NCBI GenBank assembly: GCA_013331625.1
Contig: DUGC01000122.1
Span: 1 to 10,290 of the forward strand
Length of the DNA stretch: 10,290 bases
DNA from: Candidatus Iainarchaeum sp.
GTDB taxonomy: Archaea > Iainarchaeota > Iainarchaeia > Iainarchaeales > Iainarchaeaceae
Direction of reading: 5' to 3'
Shown: positions 1 through 7,022 of the stretch, in pieces
How the letters are laid out: each line of letters starts with the position of its first letter
Position numbering within the stretch: the first letter of the stretch is position 1
Position numbers and translations under genes: made by a program
Notes under the pieces: generated by a model
Database searches by the model: none
Told to the model about the DNA's origin: nothing
What the model saw: only the letters and a program-made list of their open reading frames with translations

Positions 1-17
1 GATCCCTGTCGGCCCCA
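1..17 (+). tRNA. 3' end of a tRNA, cut by the window edge (isotype unknown)
   Basis: The first 17 bases fit the 3' end of a tRNA: the last T-loop bases (GATC, positions 57-60), the 3' half of the T stem (CCTGT, 61-65), the 3' half of the acceptor stem (CGGCCCC, 66-72) and discriminator A73. No CCA is encoded, as is common in archaea. A T-rich tract (attctaattctattt) follows, as expected for archaeal termination. The 5' acceptor strand should read GGGGCCG, but it and the anticodon lie outside the window, so the amino acid cannot be named. The gene converges on ppsA, 12 bases away. Confidence 0.6.
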
Positions 18-29
18 TTCTAATTCTAT

Positions 30-2456
30 TTAACGCAAAGCGGCACTCGCCGCCTTTGCCTTCATCGCCTTCTCCTTCTTCGCAATTACCTGCCGCGTCT
101 TTAGCACAGTGTCGGGATTGAGCGAGATCGAATCAATCCCCTGCTCGACGAGGAACTCGGCAAAATCAGGGAAGTCGCTTGGTGCCTGGCCGCAAATGCC
201 GATCTTGCGGTGGTGCTGCCTTGCGACCTTGATCACTTGCGAGATCAGCCTCTTCACGGCCTCGTTCTTCTCGTTTGCAATGTGCGTCACGATCCCGGAA
301 TCGCGGTCCAGCCCCAAAGTGAGCTGCGTGAGGTCGTTGCTCCCGATCGAGAAGCCATCAAAGACCTTGCAGAACTCCTCCGCAAGAATCACGTTGGAAG
401 GAATCTCGCACATCACGTACACTTCAAGGCCGTCCTTTCCCTGTTTCAGGCCGTTCTTTGCCATTTCCGCAATCACTTTTTTCCCTTCCTCAACGGTGCG
501 GCAGAACGGCACCATCACTTTCAAATTAGCAAGGCCCATCCCATCGCGCACCTTCTTTACAGCTTCGCACTCAAGGGCGAATGCGTCCCTGAACTTGGGG
601 TCGTAATAGCGCGAAGCGCCCCTCCATCCTATCATGGGGTTCTCTTCCTTTGGCTCGAACTGCGTGCCGCCGATCAGGTTGGCATACTCGTTTGTCTTGA
701 AATCCGAGAACCTTAAAATCACGGGGTTAGGGTAGAATGCTGCAGAGATCATTGCCATCCCCTCGGCAAGCTTATCAATGTAGAACTGACGCTTGTCCTT
801 GTAGCCGGCAGTGAGCCCGCGGATCTGCGCCTTTGCGCCCTCATCTTTCAAAGTATCATACTGCAAGAGCGCATTGGGATGCACTTTCACATATGAGTTC
901 ACTATGAATTCCTCGCGTGCAAGCCCCACCCCGTCATTTGGAATTGATGCAAACTCGAGTGCCTGCTCCGGGTTGCCCACATTCATCATCACTTTCGTGT
1001 GCGTCTGGGGCAGGTGCAGCACATTGACCTTTTTCACCTCAAAGGGCAATATACCGTCAAATACCCTCCCGCGCTCGCCTTCCGCGCAGCACACAGTGAC
1101 CGCTTTTCCGCTTTTCACAACCACGGTGGCATTGCCAGTCCCCACCACCGCAGGGATACCAAGCTCCCTTGAAACGATTGCTGCATGCGAAGTCCTGCCG
1201 CCGCGCTCGGTAATGATTGCACTTGCCATCTTCATAATAGGCTCCCAGTCAGGGTCGGTAGTGTCAGTCACAAGAACCTCGCCTTTGCGGAACTCGCCGA
1301 TCTTTGAGGCATCGCGGATCACGTGCGCAATCCCCGTGCCGATCTTCTCGCCGATCGCTTCCCCCTCAATGAGCACTTTTGATTTCCCTTTGAGGGAATA
1401 ATGCTCCAATATATTCCGGTCCTTTTGGCTCTGCACGGTCTCAGGCCTTGCCTGCACAATGAAGAGCCCGCCACTATTACCATCCTTTGCCCACTCCATG
1501 TCCATGGGGGTGTACTTTTTGCGCTTTTGCGAATAGTGCTTTTCAATCAGGACCGCCCACTTTGCAAGCTGCAATATCTCGGCCTCGCTCAATGTGAACT
1601 CGCGCCTCTCTGCAGGCGATGTATGCACTGTTTTTGTAGATGCAGTGCCGCCATGGCTGTAAACAATCTTGATCGCCTTCTCGCCAAGCTTTTTTCCCAG
1701 AATCGGCTTGAAGCCCTGCTGGAGCGTAGGCTTGAATACAATGAACTGGTCAGGGTTCACAGAGCCCTGCACAACGCTCTCCCCAAGGCCCCATGCGCCA
1801 TTAATGAGCACTATTTTGTCAAAGCCTGTTTCAGTGTCAATGGTAAACATCACTCCGCTGCAGCCTATATCAGAGCGAACCATCTTCTGCACTCCCACGG
1901 AGAGGGCAATTGAGAAGTGGTCAAATCCCTTGTCATGGCGGTACGATATTGCGCGGTTAGTGAAAAGCGAGGCAAAGCAGCGCTTGCAGGCATTTATGAC
2001 ATCGTCAGCGCCCCTGATGTTGAGGTAGGTTTCCTGCTGGCCTGCAAAGCTTGCATCCGGAAGGTCCTCTGCAGTAGCTGAGCTCCTCACTGCAACGTCC
2101 ACTGACCGGCGGCTTTCGCGCTCTAACTTCCGGTAAGCCCTGGTGATTTCATCCTCGATTTCCGGCGGCATTTGCGTCTTGAGTATCATCTGGCGAATGT
2201 TGTGGCCCTTTTGCGAAAGCGATTCCATGTCATGGGTATTGAGCCCTGAGAGCTCTGAGCGTATCCTTGCCTTAAGGCCGGTTTTTTCCGCAAAGTGGCG
2301 GTATGCATGCGCAGTGAGGGCAAAGCCGTTTGGCACCATCACGCCCTTTGATGAAAGCTCCCGATACATCTCCCCCAAAGACGCATTCTTCCCTCCCACG
2401 ACAGGCACATCCCCTATTCCAAGCTCGCTAAACCACATTACAAATCTCTTATCCAT
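30..2456 (-). CDS. ppsA: Phosphoenolpyruvate synthase (pyruvate, water dikinase)
   Basis: This 808-residue enzyme makes phosphoenolpyruvate, AMP and phosphate from pyruvate, ATP and water, the entry step of gluconeogenesis, in the cytoplasm. The length is normal for the family. The N-terminal ATP-grasp-like domain (about 1-340) has the AVRSSATAEDLPDASFAGQQ block at 122-141. The swivelling phosphohistidine domain (about 360-470) has GGRTSHAAIVSRELGIPAVVG with catalytic His424. The C-terminal pyruvate/PEP-binding barrel has IGSNDLTQLTLGLDRDSG near 704-721 and GICGQAPSD with the conserved Cys755. All key motifs are intact. ATG at 2456 is chosen over the TTG two codons upstream because a GGAGGT ribosome site lies 8 bases before it. 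The last 16 residues form a Lys/Ala-rich tail. It is the second gene of an operon with the coiled-coil gene. The family is certain; glycolytic versus gluconeogenic use is not shown. Confidence 0.97.
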   Translation of the reverse strand: MDKRFVMWFSELGIGDVPVVGGKNASLGEMYRELSSKGVMVPNGFALTAHAYRHFAEKTGLKARIRSELSGLNTHDMESLSQKGHNIRQMILKTQMPPEIEDEITRAYRKLERESRRSVDVAVRSSATAEDLPDASFAGQQETYLNIRGADDVINACKRCFASLFTNRAISYRHDKGFDHFSIALSVGVQKMVRSDIGCSGVMFTIDTETGFDKIVLINGAWGLGESVVQGSVNPDQFIVFKPTLQQGFKPILGKKLGEKAIKIVYSHGGTASTKTVHTSPAERREFTLSEAEILQLAKWAVLIEKHYSQKRKKYTPMDMEWAKDGNSGGLFIVQARPETVQSQKDRNILEHYSLKGKSKVLIEGEAIGEKIGTGIAHVIRDASKIGEFRKGEVLVTDTTDPDWEPIMKMASAIITERGGRTSHAAIVSRELGIPAVVGTGNATVVVKSGKAVTVCCAEGERGRVFDGILPFEVKKVNVLHLPQTHTKVMMNVGNPEQALEFASIPNDGVGLAREEFIVNSYVKVHPNALLQYDTLKDEGAKAQIRGLTAGYKDKRQFYIDKLAEGMAMISAAFYPNPVILRFSDFKTNEYANLIGGTQFEPKEENPMIGWRGASRYYDPKFRDAFALECEAVKKVRDGMGLANLKVMVPFCRTVEEGKKVIAEMAKNGLKQGKDGLEVYVMCEIPSNVILAEEFCKVFDGFSIGSNDLTQLTLGLDRDSGIVTHIANEKNEAVKRLISQVIKVARQHHRKIGICGQAPSDFPDFAEFLVEQGIDSISLNPDTVLKTRQVIAKKEKAMKAKAASAALR

Positions 2457-2464
2457 CCTCAATT

Positions 2465-2470
2465 ACCTCC
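2465..2470 (-). promoter_or_regulatory. Shine-Dalgarno sequence of ppsA
   Basis: GGAGGT on the minus strand ends 8 bases before ATG 2456 and only 2 bases before the alternative TTG, so it decides the start. A strong site here fits an internal operon gene, in contrast to the leaderless-looking first genes elsewhere in the window. Confidence 0.8.
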
Positions 2471-2473
2471 GCC

Positions 2474-4069
2474 CTATTTTTTCCTTGATCTGGCCGCCTC
2501 AGGCACCTTGCCTAGAAGCCCTGCAACATCTGCAGAGAACTTCTTTTCGAATGTGGAAAGTTCCTGCATTTTCGAATCAATTTTCTGCAAATAATCATTT
2601 ATGGCCTTGTCACGCTCAATGATGCTTTGCGCAAGCTCCTTTTTGGCCTTGTTATAGTCCTGTATGCTGCGCTGGACTGTGTTGAGGAACTGCTGCTTGA
2701 AAAGGTCCAAAGATTCCATGGTGGCATTGAACTTCTCCACATCCACCTGCCCTTTGATGCCATCAATTTCCTTCTTCTTCTCCTTGAGCTTCCTGTCCCA
2801 CTCCACAAGGTTCTTTGCAAAAAGCTCGTCGACATTTGCCGCATACTCCTTTTGCAGCTCGGCTAGGTTTGAGGTGTTTATTGCAGACACCTCCCTCTTG
2901 AACGCTGTAAGCTCGATGCGATAGTCGGCAAACCGCATCTCGACCAGCTTGTCAATTTCCTTCTGTCTCTTTACAAGCTGGGCTTCAAGCTCACTGAGCC
3001 GCGCAATTTTTTCAGATATCCCCTTCGAATCAACCTTTGCCGTGAGCTCGTCAAGCTCTTTTATCTTGGACTGCAGGCGCGCGGTAAGCTCATTTTCCTT
3101 TGAAAGGCGCAGCCCCTCGATCTTCTGCTTTGCCTCAAAAATAAGGCCTTCAGTGACCTTAGCCTCAAGCTGCAGAGCGCGGTTGACCTTCTCCTCAGTC
3201 TGGGTATGCATGTCATCGGCACTTTTCTCAATTTCGCGGAAGCGGGATTCGCTTTGTATGATAGAGCCGTTAATCTGCGATATCATCTGGCTCTTTACGC
3301 CATCAAGGCCAGAGAGCTTTTCATTGAGCGTATTGAGGAGTTCTGCATTGAACCTCTTTTCCGCCTGAACCTTCACGAGCTCCTCCTGCACCTTAGCATG
3401 CAGGTCCTCCATGCCCCTTGCCTTCGCCTCAATGACCTTGCCGACTTCAGTTGCCTTCTCTCCAAGGCGCGAATCGATCTTGCTGAAAAAAAGGGTGCGC
3501 TGCGACTCAAGGACAGTCTCGATCTTTTTCGCCTCGATGCCAACCCGTTCTGAAATTTTTGCATCAAGGACCGAGTTGAGCTCATCGCGGATGTGCTGCA
3601 TCTCGCTCAGCTTCACATCAACTGTCGCAAGAATCCCCCTCTCCCACAGCTGCGCAACATCGCTGTCCGCAAGAGGCGCTGCATCAGTTTTTAAGCCCGA
3701 TTTTTCCTTTTTTGAAGGGCTCATCTGCTCTTCGATCTCACGGTAAAAATCCTCATCCCCAACCTGGCCTGACTCCTCATCCTCTTGCCCCTGAACGCCT
3801 TCGCCACCCCCTGCGGGGGATCCTTTTCCCTCCAAAACCGCTTCGGGCTTTTTTTTCTCGGATCCGGCAGGGCGCTTTGCGGCCTGCTTTTCCTCTTCAA
3901 AATTCCTGCCCGAAGAGAGCTCGGCGCGCGTCTCGAGCAAAAGCTCGCGCGCGGTGGCCTCGTCAATGCCAACGCTGCAAAGGTTCTCCACTATCTCCTT
4001 GTCGGAAATGCTCAGCTGAAGCAGCCTTATGATCGAGTCCTTGAGTATCTTGCGCTTGTTATCAAACAT
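2474..4069 (-). CDS. Long coiled-coil protein of unknown function
   Basis: This 531-residue protein is not recognised as a named family. The N-terminal 55 residues look like a small helical bundle (KILKDSIIRLLQLSISDKEI, then a second predicted helix around EATARELLLETRAEL). Residues about 56-130 are a charged, low-complexity Lys/Glu/Gly/Ser linker, probably disordered. From about 145 to 520 the sequence is almost continuous amphipathic helix with heptad-like spacing, rich in Glu, Lys, Leu and Ile. It ends in a basic ARSRKK tail. There is no signal peptide, membrane helix or Walker motif, so it is not a complete SMC or Rad50 ATPase. It is the first gene of the operon with ppsA, 17 bases before the ppsA start. 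A scaffolding or partner-binding role is a guess; the length of the coil and absence of an enzyme domain are what can be seen. Confidence 0.85.
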   Translation of the reverse strand: MFDNKRKILKDSIIRLLQLSISDKEIVENLCSVGIDEATARELLLETRAELSSGRNFEEEKQAAKRPAGSEKKKPEAVLEGKGSPAGGGEGVQGQEDEESGQVGDEDFYREIEEQMSPSKKEKSGLKTDAAPLADSDVAQLWERGILATVDVKLSEMQHIRDELNSVLDAKISERVGIEAKKIETVLESQRTLFFSKIDSRLGEKATEVGKVIEAKARGMEDLHAKVQEELVKVQAEKRFNAELLNTLNEKLSGLDGVKSQMISQINGSIIQSESRFREIEKSADDMHTQTEEKVNRALQLEAKVTEGLIFEAKQKIEGLRLSKENELTARLQSKIKELDELTAKVDSKGISEKIARLSELEAQLVKRQKEIDKLVEMRFADYRIELTAFKREVSAINTSNLAELQKEYAANVDELFAKNLVEWDRKLKEKKKEIDGIKGQVDVEKFNATMESLDLFKQQFLNTVQRSIQDYNKAKKELAQSIIERDKAINDYLQKIDSKMQELSTFEKKFSADVAGLLGKVPEAARSRKK

Positions 4070-4106
4070 ACAACCGCCCAGGGGAGGCAGATAGTAAAGG
4101 GGGTTT

Positions 4107-4118
4107 CTATTATATAAA
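4107..4118 (-). promoter_or_regulatory. Box A (TATA) promoter of the coiled-coil/ppsA operon
   Basis: TTTATATAATAG on the minus strand is a near-ideal archaeal TATA element centred about 45 bases before ATG 4069. Transcription would start near 4089, giving a leader of about 20 bases that contains GGGCGGT just before the ATG, a possible weak ribosome site. Confidence 0.65.
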
Positions 4119-4132
4119 TTATATTATTGCAA

Positions 4133-4190
4133 CAACAGTTTGAGGCTGTTGGGTACGAGGGTTATCCTCCCTTCATTTGAAGGGAGATAA
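4133..4190. other. Two hairpin-forming inverted repeats between transcription units
   Basis: CAACAG (4133-4138) pairs with CTGTTG (4146-4151) around a 7-base loop. Next, TTATC plus TCCCTTCA (4162-4175, one bulged C) pairs with TGAAGGGAGATAA (4178-4190), giving about 13 base pairs closed by a 2-base gap; the core CTCCCTTCATTTGAAGGGAG is a 20-base palindrome at 4167-4186. A second GGATAA at 4195-4200 offers an alternative partner for TTATCC. They lie upstream of the operon promoter and far past the 3' end of the surface-protein gene, so a terminator, operator or small structured RNA are all possible. Confidence 0.5.
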
Positions 4191-4234
4191 GTCAGGATAA
4201 TCTTTGAATAAACACCTATACTGTTTAGAGCATT

Positions 4235-4267
4235 TACTTAAACTTTACTTTAACATTACTTTAAATG
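4235..4267. repeat. Three tandem 11-bp AT-rich repeats
   Basis: The units are TACTTAAACTT, TACTTTAACAT and TACTTTAAATG, back to back, sharing TACTT and mostly TAA. The 11-base period is close to one helical turn, so a protein could read all three on one DNA face. They end a few bases before a TATA-like tract, CTTTTTATG (4269-4277). Confidence 0.5.
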
Positions 4268-4295
4268 CCTTTTTATGTAATTTAAATCAACGCAT

Positions 4296-4340
4296 ATGGC
4301 CAACGGAGGCAACAAAAAGAAGAAATACCGCAATGGCTGA
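4296..4340 (+). CDS. Possible 14-residue basic peptide (speculative)
   Basis: An ATG about 23 bases downstream of the TATA-like CTTTTTATG opens a 14-codon frame, MANGGNKKKKYRNG, ending in TGA and followed by TTTTCC. The spacing matches the leaderless pattern of other genes here. Against it, the Lys codons are the reverse of a T-rich tract that could simply terminate the opposite gene, and the length gives no coding statistics. It is listed only so that it is not lost. Confidence 0.15.
   Translation: MANGGNKKKKYRNG
4311..4327 (-). terminator. T-rich tract downstream of the surface-protein gene
   Basis: On the minus strand, 37 bases after the stop codon at 4364-4366, the sequence reads TATTTCTTCTTTTTGTT. 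Archaeal RNA polymerase commonly terminates at such T-rich tracts without a hairpin, so this is the likely end of the upstream transcript. Confidence 0.4.
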
Positions 4341-4363
4341 TTTTCCTGCCCCATTGGCCAGCA

Positions 4364-6541
4364 TCATCCCGCTTCGCTCACCGTTATCTGCGCAGTGAGG
4401 CTTTCCTGTGCCGGCCCGAGCCTTATCGCCATCTTTTGCTGGTCACCGTAAGCCGACGTGCCCGGTCCGCCTGAAATCGTGGTTTCGCCCGAGCCTGCCG
4501 GCCCGTCGGCGTAGGTCACCTGCGGGGGGCCATACCTTTGCTGGTAAGTTAGCGCAAGGCCGCCCGCGCCGCCTGCAGCAACCTTGATTTTATAGGCTTT
4601 CCCCGGCGCCATGTCAAGGACATAAACAACGCTCTGGCCCGGGCCGATTTCGGGGCTGAGAGTTTGGCCCACGGAAATAGCGCTTGCGCCCAAAGCCACC
4701 ATGCCCAGGTAACTCTCTTTCTCATGGTATTCCTTGGGGGGAACGTAAGTGCAGCTTTGGGACTGTGTTTCGTCAAGTGTAGGCCTTGAGGATGTGGCGC
4801 CGCAATTGTTCGCATCGGTGCATTGCCTTGCCCTCGACCTTGACTGCGAGCCGCCCAGCTGGCATGCGCCCCACTCGCCCCATTGCCCGAATTCGCCGCA
4901 GCTCCAGCTCTGCGTGCAGGCCACAACCGTGTCAGAGCAGCTCCTCGATTCAGAGAGCTGCGGGCGCGAGGAAATCGTGCCGCAACTCCTTGCATCAGCA
5001 CATGTCCTCGACCTTGACTGCGAGCCTGAAGAGCATGTCCCCCATGCCCCCCATTCGGCGCAAGACCAGCTTTCAGCGCACGCCCCGTTGGTGTCTGAGC
5101 TGGCTGGCGCCGCCCCGCAGGGCTTCGTTTCCGATTCAGATGTCTTTGGCTTCTTTTCAAATGTGTTGCACGAATTCTTATCCGCACATTTCCTCGCCCT
5201 CGACCTTAGCTGCGTGTCGTTTTGCTTTGCCGGGTCGCAGCGGCTATAATCACTCCAACTACCCCACTCCATGCAGCTCCAGTCCTCAACGCACTTTGGA
5301 ACAGGGACCGTGATCTGCGTTGCAGTGCTTACCTGCGGCTTTGGAGGCACATCCACGACGCCGGTTGCAGCAATCTCTATTATTTCCTGCGAGTTTGACA
5401 CGGCATCCCCGGCCTGCGACCCAATTATCACAAAGTCAGCGGGCTTAGGGCCGCTGTCACCTCCACCCGTGCCGGTGGCATCGGGCTCGCATAAAGTTTC
5501 ATCCATGAGCATGGCCCTTATCCTCTCATTCACCGGGGCCTTGTCCCTCCCGCCAGTTGCCATCGCGCCGGCATTGGCTGAAAAAGGCAGCCTGCTCCTC
5601 CCTATAAGGCCGGCGACCTTGCTGCCCGCCGAGCCGAAAAACCTCCCGATAGAGCCAAAAGCGCCCTTGATGCCGCCTGCGACCCGGCTTAAGATGTTCC
5701 TGCCTTTTTTGGTCTCGTCGGCAACGCTTGTTTTACCCCAACACGGGCTCTTGTGCTGCTTACCCCACTGCATGAAATCAAACGAATCGATGTCGAACGT
5801 TTCCGCCTCTGCCTCACTCAGCTGCCCGTCAGTAATGGTTTTTTCAAAGGGCTTGTAGGGGCATGTGCACTTGCAAAAAACATCATCGGCCCTATCCCCG
5901 AACTTGTTCTTGAAATAGCACGGCCTCTCGAGCTCGCACCCATCGCCCCTTGCCGAGCACGCTTCCACGGCCTGCTCCCTGCACCCTTGGGTTATCTGGC
6001 CAAATGCGTCCCTTGAAGTGTCTGGCTCTTTTGTGACACTGCAGGCATAAACTTCGAAGGGATCATCATCCTTGTCGCAATTGTATGCATGGCAGCTGAA
6101 CTGGCAGAAATACTGGTCCGACCGGATATTGCCGCAGAAATTGTTTTCAGAGCACATGAGCGAGAGGCTCGCGCTAAATACCCTGGCCTCGTCAATGGCG
6201 TTTGCACCATCATCACATGTATTTGCGCCTATCACCCAGTCGCTCGAACCGAACTTCCCGTCACTGGGGGAGAAAACCCTCCCGGAAAAATCCCTGTTCA
6301 CGCTCCAGTTGTCATAGCCGAGCTGCGAACATTTCTTTATTACCGCGCGCATGTGCTTAAGGCACAGGTCCTTATAATCCTGCGGCCAGTCGTCAAAGGA
6401 CATGTTGTTCCAGCCGGAATAATCAAAAGTGCTTATCCCCTCGATTCCGCCGATGCCGGAAGCACCACCCAAGCCCGCGAGAAGAACAACGAACTGGAGC
6501 GCAAAAAGCCATTGCACTTTAACCGTGGATTTTGTTTTCAT
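4364..6541 (-). CDS. Large secreted Cys-rich protein with thrombospondin-like repeats
   Basis: This 725-residue protein starts with a classical signal peptide: MKTKSTVKVQ, then a hydrophobic core at about 11-25 and small residues near 26-29. Residues 50-270 contain many cysteines (for example C60, C71, C109, C130, C136, C146, C150, C155), suggesting a disulfide-stabilised exported domain. Residues 284-315 form a Gly-rich amphipathic stretch (VAGGIKGAFGSIGRFFG). Three thrombospondin type 1-like repeats follow (417-475, 488-535, 542-597), each with a CxxxWSCxEWG-type opening, then an RSRxxCxDxxxC-type segment. The last ~115 residues look like a beta-rich Gly/Pro domain without cysteines, vaguely like a PPC-type sandwich. 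ATG 6541 is chosen because box A lies 27 bases upstream and the signal peptide begins there; the longer in-frame reading starts at TTG inside the divergent gene. No C-terminal anchor is seen. A surface adhesion role is inferred. Confidence 0.88.
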   Translation of the reverse strand: MKTKSTVKVQWLFALQFVVLLAGLGGASGIGGIEGISTFDYSGWNNMSFDDWPQDYKDLCLKHMRAVIKKCSQLGYDNWSVNRDFSGRVFSPSDGKFGSSDWVIGANTCDDGANAIDEARVFSASLSLMCSENNFCGNIRSDQYFCQFSCHAYNCDKDDDPFEVYACSVTKEPDTSRDAFGQITQGCREQAVEACSARGDGCELERPCYFKNKFGDRADDVFCKCTCPYKPFEKTITDGQLSEAEAETFDIDSFDFMQWGKQHKSPCWGKTSVADETKKGRNILSRVAGGIKGAFGSIGRFFGSAGSKVAGLIGRSRLPFSANAGAMATGGRDKAPVNERIRAMLMDETLCEPDATGTGGGDSGPKPADFVIIGSQAGDAVSNSQEIIEIAATGVVDVPPKPQVSTATQITVPVPKCVEDWSCMEWGSWSDYSRCDPAKQNDTQLRSRARKCADKNSCNTFEKKPKTSESETKPCGAAPASSDTNGACAESWSCAEWGAWGTCSSGSQSRSRTCADARSCGTISSRPQLSESRSCSDTVVACTQSWSCGEFGQWGEWGACQLGGSQSRSRARQCTDANNCGATSSRPTLDETQSQSCTYVPPKEYHEKESYLGMVALGASAISVGQTLSPEIGPGQSVVYVLDMAPGKAYKIKVAAGGAGGLALTYQQRYGPPQVTYADGPAGSGETTISGGPGTSAYGDQQKMAIRLGPAQESLTAQITVSEAG
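4751..5293 (-). repeat. Three coding thrombospondin-like repeats
   Basis: These bases encode residues 417-597 of the surface protein. The three units open with CVEDWSCMEWGSW, CAESWSCAEWGAW and CTQSWSCGEFGQW, and share an RSR segment, a C[AT]D signature and a closing Cys. They have diverged enough not to be recent DNA duplications, but aligned Trp and Cys spacing is clear. Confidence 0.8.
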
Positions 6542-6566
6542 CGTAAACTGCAAAAAGGGTTTTCCA

Positions 6567-6574
6567 CTATAAAA
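6567..6574 (-). promoter_or_regulatory. Box A promoter of the surface-protein gene
   Basis: TTTTATAG on the minus strand is centred about 29 bases before ATG 6541, so the transcript would start within a few bases of the start codon. This supports a leaderless mRNA and the chosen start. Confidence 0.6.
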
Positions 6575-6642
6575 GACTTTCCGAAGGTTGGTTCTGGTAA
6601 AATGGGGTGGGGCTGTAACCTCTAAAAGTGCTGACATCCCCC

Positions 6643-6694
6643 CCGCTCTAAAGAGCGGCTCGCCCGCTTGAGCGGGCTGGATTTCCCGCGAGCC
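6643..6694. repeat. Back-to-back palindromes, IS200/IS605-end-like
   Basis: CCGCTCTAAAGAGCGG (6643-6658) and GCCCGCTTGAGCGGGC (6662-6677) are adjacent perfect inverted repeats, each 7+2+7. Alternative pairs also exist: GGCTCGC (6657-6663) with GCGAGCC (6688-6694), and GCGGG (6672-6676) with CCCGC (6685-6689). The preceding GTGCTGACATCCCCCC and the following GGATTTCCCGC resemble the subterminal hairpin context of IS200/IS605-type elements and the palindromic MITE-like relatives found in archaea. No tnpA or tnpB is present, so at most this is a remnant end. The element sits between two divergent promoters, so an operator or structured leader is the alternative. Confidence 0.45.
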
Positions 6695-6734
6695 TTTAAA
6701 TATCTCAAAAGACTTACTGGAAGATGATGGGGAG
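6695..6734 (+). promoter_or_regulatory. Box A and ribosome site of the winged-helix gene
   Basis: TTTAAATA (6695-6702) is a box A directly after the palindrome block. A start near 6724 would give a leader of about 14 bases that carries GGGGAG (6729-6734), 3 bases before ATG 6738, a close but usable Shine-Dalgarno. Confidence 0.55.
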
Positions 6735-6737
6735 AAG

Positions 6738-6992
6738 ATGACTTCGATAAACTGGGACAAAGCATTTGTAGATGCGCGATATCTGACAATAATGTATTAT
6801 TTAGCCAAATATAATCCTTCGATTGAAGCGGTCAAAATTGCAAAAAAATTTGACATGAATCCGGACGATGTTCAAAGACGATTGAAAACTCTTGAAAATT
6901 TAATGATAGTAGAAGAAAAAAATCATAAGTATACTCTAACTGATAAAGGATTAATGAGCCTTTACAACTTTCACATAAATTTCAATAAGTAA
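6738..6992 (+). CDS. Small winged-helix DNA-binding protein
   Basis: This 84-residue protein is almost only a winged helix-turn-helix. A first helix spans about 12-24 (DARYLTIMYYLAKY). Helix two is about 28-38 (SIEAVKIAKKF), and a recognition helix is about 41-54 (NPDDVQRRLKTLEN). The wing, about 56-70, ends in YTLTDKGL, a pattern common to MarR/ArsR-like and other archaeal winged-helix proteins. It lacks an added ligand or metal domain and any Cys cluster, so it probably works as a small dimeric regulator. The gene is much more AT-rich than its neighbours, with many AAA, AAT and TTA codons, suggesting transfer. It is divergent from the surface-protein gene and converges on the Cys-cluster gene; control of either is an inference from position. 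Confidence 0.75.
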   Translation: MTSINWDKAFVDARYLTIMYYLAKYNPSIEAVKIAKKFDMNPDDVQRRLKTLENLMIVEEKNHKYTLTDKGLMSLYNFHINFNK

Positions 6993-7002
6993 CTGTTACA
7001 GT

Positions 7003-7022
7003 CACTGCTAAAATTGGCAGTG
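7003..7022. terminator. Hairpin between two convergent genes
   Basis: CACTGC (7003-7008) pairs with GCAGTG (7017-7022) around an AT-rich loop. It spans the ends of the winged-helix gene (stop 6990-6992) and the opposing Cys-cluster gene (stop 7008-7010). A smaller ACTG/CAGT repeat precedes it. Position suggests a shared terminator or RNA-end stabiliser, but no long T run follows on either strand. Confidence 0.35.

Noticed and set aside
109..2028. Several open frames on the plus strand opposite ppsA
   Set aside because: They are antisense shadows of a fully supported enzyme, with Ser/Pro/Arg-rich composition and no recognisable domains or promoters.
4204..4398. Plus-strand frame of 64 codons in the gap before the surface-protein gene
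   Set aside because: It starts before the tandem repeats without a box A at the right distance, crosses the repeats and enters the surface gene's 3' end; composition simply follows the AT-rich DNA.
4549..5313. Overlapping frames inside the surface-protein gene on both strands (212, 166 and 175 codons)
   Set aside because: They overlap the Trp/Cys repeats, and their Arg/Ser/Ala-rich repetitive content is explained by the repeat region read out of frame.
6542..6760. N-terminal extension of the surface protein by 73 codons, starting at TTG 6760
   Set aside because: It would start inside the divergent winged-helix gene, run through the palindrome block and the box A of its own promoter, and push the signal peptide into the interior of the protein.
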